Source: Brevibacterium marinum (GTDB lineage Bacteria; Actinomycetota; Actinomycetes; Actinomycetales; Brevibacteriaceae). Taken from it: 64,000 nt of DNA. The first letter of the stretch is position 1. Each line of letters begins with the position of its first letter. The notes under the pieces are model-generated. The model did no database searches, was not told the origin of the DNA, and saw only the letters and a program-made list of their open reading frames with translations. Both the position numbers and the translations under genes were made by a program. The stretch is from the NCBI RefSeq assembly GCF_011927955.1, contig NZ_JAATJN010000001.1:310001-374000 (forward strand). Direction: 5' to 3'. This document shows positions 62,202 through 64,000 of this stretch, one piece after another.

Positions 62202-63901
62202 GCACGCGCACCTTCCTGTGTTGGTCCCGAAATATCGCTCGCTCGAAGCCGAAGCACCCCATCGACCCAGGTCTCGAGCACAGGAGTGGCAGCGATCTCG
62301 TCTTCCGCAACGGTCATGAGGTCGGCACCGAGTACCGTGAAGTCTGCTCGTTTGCCGACGCTCAGCGACCCGAATTCGTTCTCCCGACCTAAGGTGATCG
62401 CTCCTTCGAGCGTGTGTGCTCGCAGGGCCAACTCGGCAGAGATCCGCAGTGCGTCCGGTCCAAGCTTGTGCCCGCGCCTGGTCACCCGAGTCACCGCGGT
62501 CTGGATGGCTTCGAGCGGTCGGGGCTCGGCGACCGGAGCGTCCGAGGACAGCGTGATGGGCACGTCGGCGTCACGGAATTCGCCGAGCGGGTTGAATCGT
62601 TCCCCGGGGGTGCCGATGGCCTGTTCGACTCCTTCGCCCCAGTTGTAATAGTGCTGGGTCTGGTTGACCGGCCTGATTCCCAGTTCGGCCATCCGTGTCA
62701 CTTCGGCTGGGTCGGGGAGCCCACAGTGTTCGATCCGGTGGCGCGCATCCGAGTCGGGCCGCTTTCGTAATGCGGCTTCGATGGCGTCGACAACCATCTT
62801 GATGGCGATCGGCGACTGCGCATGCGTGGCCGTCTGCAGACCGGCGGCGTGTGCTTGACTCACAAGTCCGGTGTACTCCTCCGGCGAGTGGTAGAGCTGC
62901 CCGGTCCGACAGGGATCGCCGACGTACCCGTCGGGGAAATAGGCGGTCCATCCTCCCAGGGTTCCGTCGGCATAGAGCTTGATTCCCGCAGCAGACAGGA
63001 AGGCGTTGCCGAAGGGTCCGGTGAGGCCGAGGTCGAGCACAGCGTCAAGAAGGTGGGAGAGGAAGTACATGGACACTCGCATCTGGAGCCCGCCTCTGTC
63101 GGCCATTTCAAGGTAAGCGGCGAACTCGCGTTTCGAGACCTGTGCATCCCCGATCGCGGTCACGCCGCCTGTGAGAAATTCGCGCTGCACGATGTCGAGT
63201 TGCCGCTGATGTTCCTTCGCTTCGTCGCCGAGGTGGAAGTTCGGCCCGTGATGTCCGATCTTGACCCCGTCGAGCCCGGTGAGGACGTTGCAGGCCGCGT
63301 CCGAGAGTTCACCGGTCAGCTCCCCGTCCGAGTTGCGGAAGAACTCGCCTCCCTCTGGATTCGGAGTGTCACGGGTGACGCCGAACTTCTCGAACGTGAA
63401 TGTGTTGACCACACCGCCGTGACCCGAGGCATTCATGATGTAGACCTCACGGTCGCGAGCGACCTCGTCGAGTTCGTGCCGGGTAGGATGCCGGCGCTCA
63501 GCGAGGTTGCGCTGCTCGTAACCGTACCCGCGGATGGGCACATCTAAGGGAAGTTTCGCTGATTCCCGTCGCAGAACCTCAATGATCTCTGGGATCGTCG
63601 TCGCCACGCTCGGGGAGACATCGATCCAGGTGTGCAACTGGCCGTACATCAGCGGATGGGCATGCGGATCGACGAACCCCGGCACGATCGTTGCTTGGGG
63701 GAAGTCGAGACGGACGGGATCGAGACCACGTTCGGTGGCGGCCGCCTCGGCGTCGGACTCAGTCCCCACGTGGAGTATCCGCCCTCCGGCGATGAGCAGC
63801 GCCGAGGCTTCGCGGACGGTGTCATCGACGGTGCGAATCATGTTCGCAGTGATAAGGGTGGGTGCGGAATTGCTGTCGTCGAAGGTGGCCAGATGGCGCA
63901 C
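62198..63901 (-). CDS. YtcJ-type amidohydrolase, second copy
   Basis: A 567-residue amidohydrolase. Metal-site motifs are VDPHAHP near residue 78, the Lys region AGIKLYADGT near 300, ATHAQSPIA near 352, RIEHCGL near 380 and LSSDAPVAEP near 440. It is only moderately similar to the YtcJ-type enzyme at 52800; for example VDPHAHP here replaces HDSHAHP. GTG 63901 has AAGGAG six bases upstream. It is coupled to the M20-like gene by a four-base overlap and so belongs to the operon with the BCCT transporter and HAL-like lyase. It may open a cyclic amide such as an imidazolone or hydantoin; that is inference. Confidence 0.85.
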   Translation of the reverse strand: MRHLATFDDSNSAPTLITANMIRTVDDTVREASALLIAGGRILHVGTESDAEAAATERGLDPVRLDFPQATIVPGFVDPHAHPLMYGQLHTWIDVSPSVATTIPEIIEVLRRESAKLPLDVPIRGYGYEQRNLAERRHPTRHELDEVARDREVYIMNASGHGGVVNTFTFEKFGVTRDTPNPEGGEFFRNSDGELTGELSDAACNVLTGLDGVKIGHHGPNFHLGDEAKEHQRQLDIVQREFLTGGVTAIGDAQVSKREFAAYLEMADRGGLQMRVSMYFLSHLLDAVLDLGLTGPFGNAFLSAAGIKLYADGTLGGWTAYFPDGYVGDPCRTGQLYHSPEEYTGLVSQAHAAGLQTATHAQSPIAIKMVVDAIEAALRKRPDSDARHRIEHCGLPDPAEVTRMAELGIRPVNQTQHYYNWGEGVEQAIGTPGERFNPLGEFRDADVPITLSSDAPVAEPRPLEAIQTAVTRVTRRGHKLGPDALRISAELALRAHTLEGAITLGRENEFGSLSVGKRADFTVLGADLMTVAEDEIAATPVLETWVDGVLRLRASDISGPTQEGARA

Positions 63902-63933
63902 GGGCGTCTCCTTGGAAGTTGGGGTTGGACAGG

Positions 63934-64000
63934 TCAGGGAGTGGCAGGTTCGGGTTCGTCACTGTGCTGCGGTGCCAGCGCGGTGGCGATCCAGGCGACG
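63934..64000 (-). CDS. C-terminal end of an upstream gene, cut by window
   Basis: The minus strand reads a frame ending VAWIATALAPQHSDEPEPATP before a TGA at 63934. A short hydrophobic stretch followed by an acidic, Pro-rich tail would fit the end of a membrane transporter. It would be the gene just before the amidohydrolase in the same operon. Only 21 residues are visible, so the identity is open. Confidence 0.45.
   Translation of the reverse strand, partial: VAWIATALAPQHSDEPEPATP

Noticed and set aside
1-64000. Mobile elements, prophage, CRISPR array, rRNA or defence islands
   Set aside because: No transposase, integrase, Cas, toxin-antitoxin or restriction gene and no regularly spaced repeat was seen. 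The SNF2 protein alone is not enough to call a defence system.

Overview
This is a 64 kb stretch of high-GC chromosomal DNA from an actinobacterium. Codon choice, gene families and dense coding suggest Micrococcales, probably Brevibacterium or a close relative; that genus call is an inference from style, not from a marker gene. I found no rRNA, tRNA, CRISPR array, transposase, integrase or phage gene. The window reads as a string of compact catabolic islands. Each has a transporter, one to four enzymes and its own regulator, and most deal with amino acids, amines, opine-like or N-acyl compounds.

Layout. 1-4.5 kb: a cut-off aminotransferase, an SDR, a small membrane protein and a DAO-family flavoenzyme. 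4.5-9.6 kb: an aminotransferase, then an RpiR regulator, an SSS symporter and an amidohydrolase that share a 19-bp operator. 9.8-14.3 kb: a tightly overlapping operon GntR - DAO oxidase - SSS symporter - DAO oxidase. 14.4-20.8 kb: housekeeping and accessory genes, including a MerR regulator with a MerR-type promoter for a small exporter, a SnoaL-like protein, a VOC remnant, a HAD enzyme and a PRISE-like reductase broken by one amber codon. 20.8-29.7 kb: an esterase, a SNF2 helicase, a voltage-sensor-like membrane protein, a zinc alcohol dehydrogenase with its TetR, and an AraC regulator with an SDR. 29.7-33.3 kb: a FadR-type GntR, an AbgT transporter and an opine dehydrogenase. 33.3-41.7 kb: two paralogous aspartases flank an Lrp regulator, an M20 amidohydrolase and a diaminopropionate ammonia-lyase-like enzyme; the second aspartase is coupled to a flavin monooxygenase beside a LysR gene. 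41.8-47.1 kb: RidA, DUF1028, M20 hydrolase, MHS transporter and aldehyde dehydrogenase. 47.2-52.7 kb: TetR, APC permease, copper amine oxidase, a His-rich membrane protein and a CHY zinc-finger protein. 52.8-57.2 kb: a YtcJ-type amidohydrolase, a POT transporter and a DUF2891 protein. 57.2-64 kb: a four-gene minus-strand operon of amidohydrolase, M20-like protein, BCCT transporter and HAL-superfamily lyase.

The most striking item is the last operon. Its HAL homologue lacks the Ala-Ser-Gly triad that forms the MIO cofactor and sits beside a betaine-type (BCCT) transporter. That matches what is known of ergothionase-type trimethylamine lyases, so I propose a catabolic locus for ergothioneine or another trimethylated amino-acid betaine. 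A second unusual signal is the 10-mer GCCGAGGTGG, seen 19 times by eye on both strands, in several reading frames and twice between genes.
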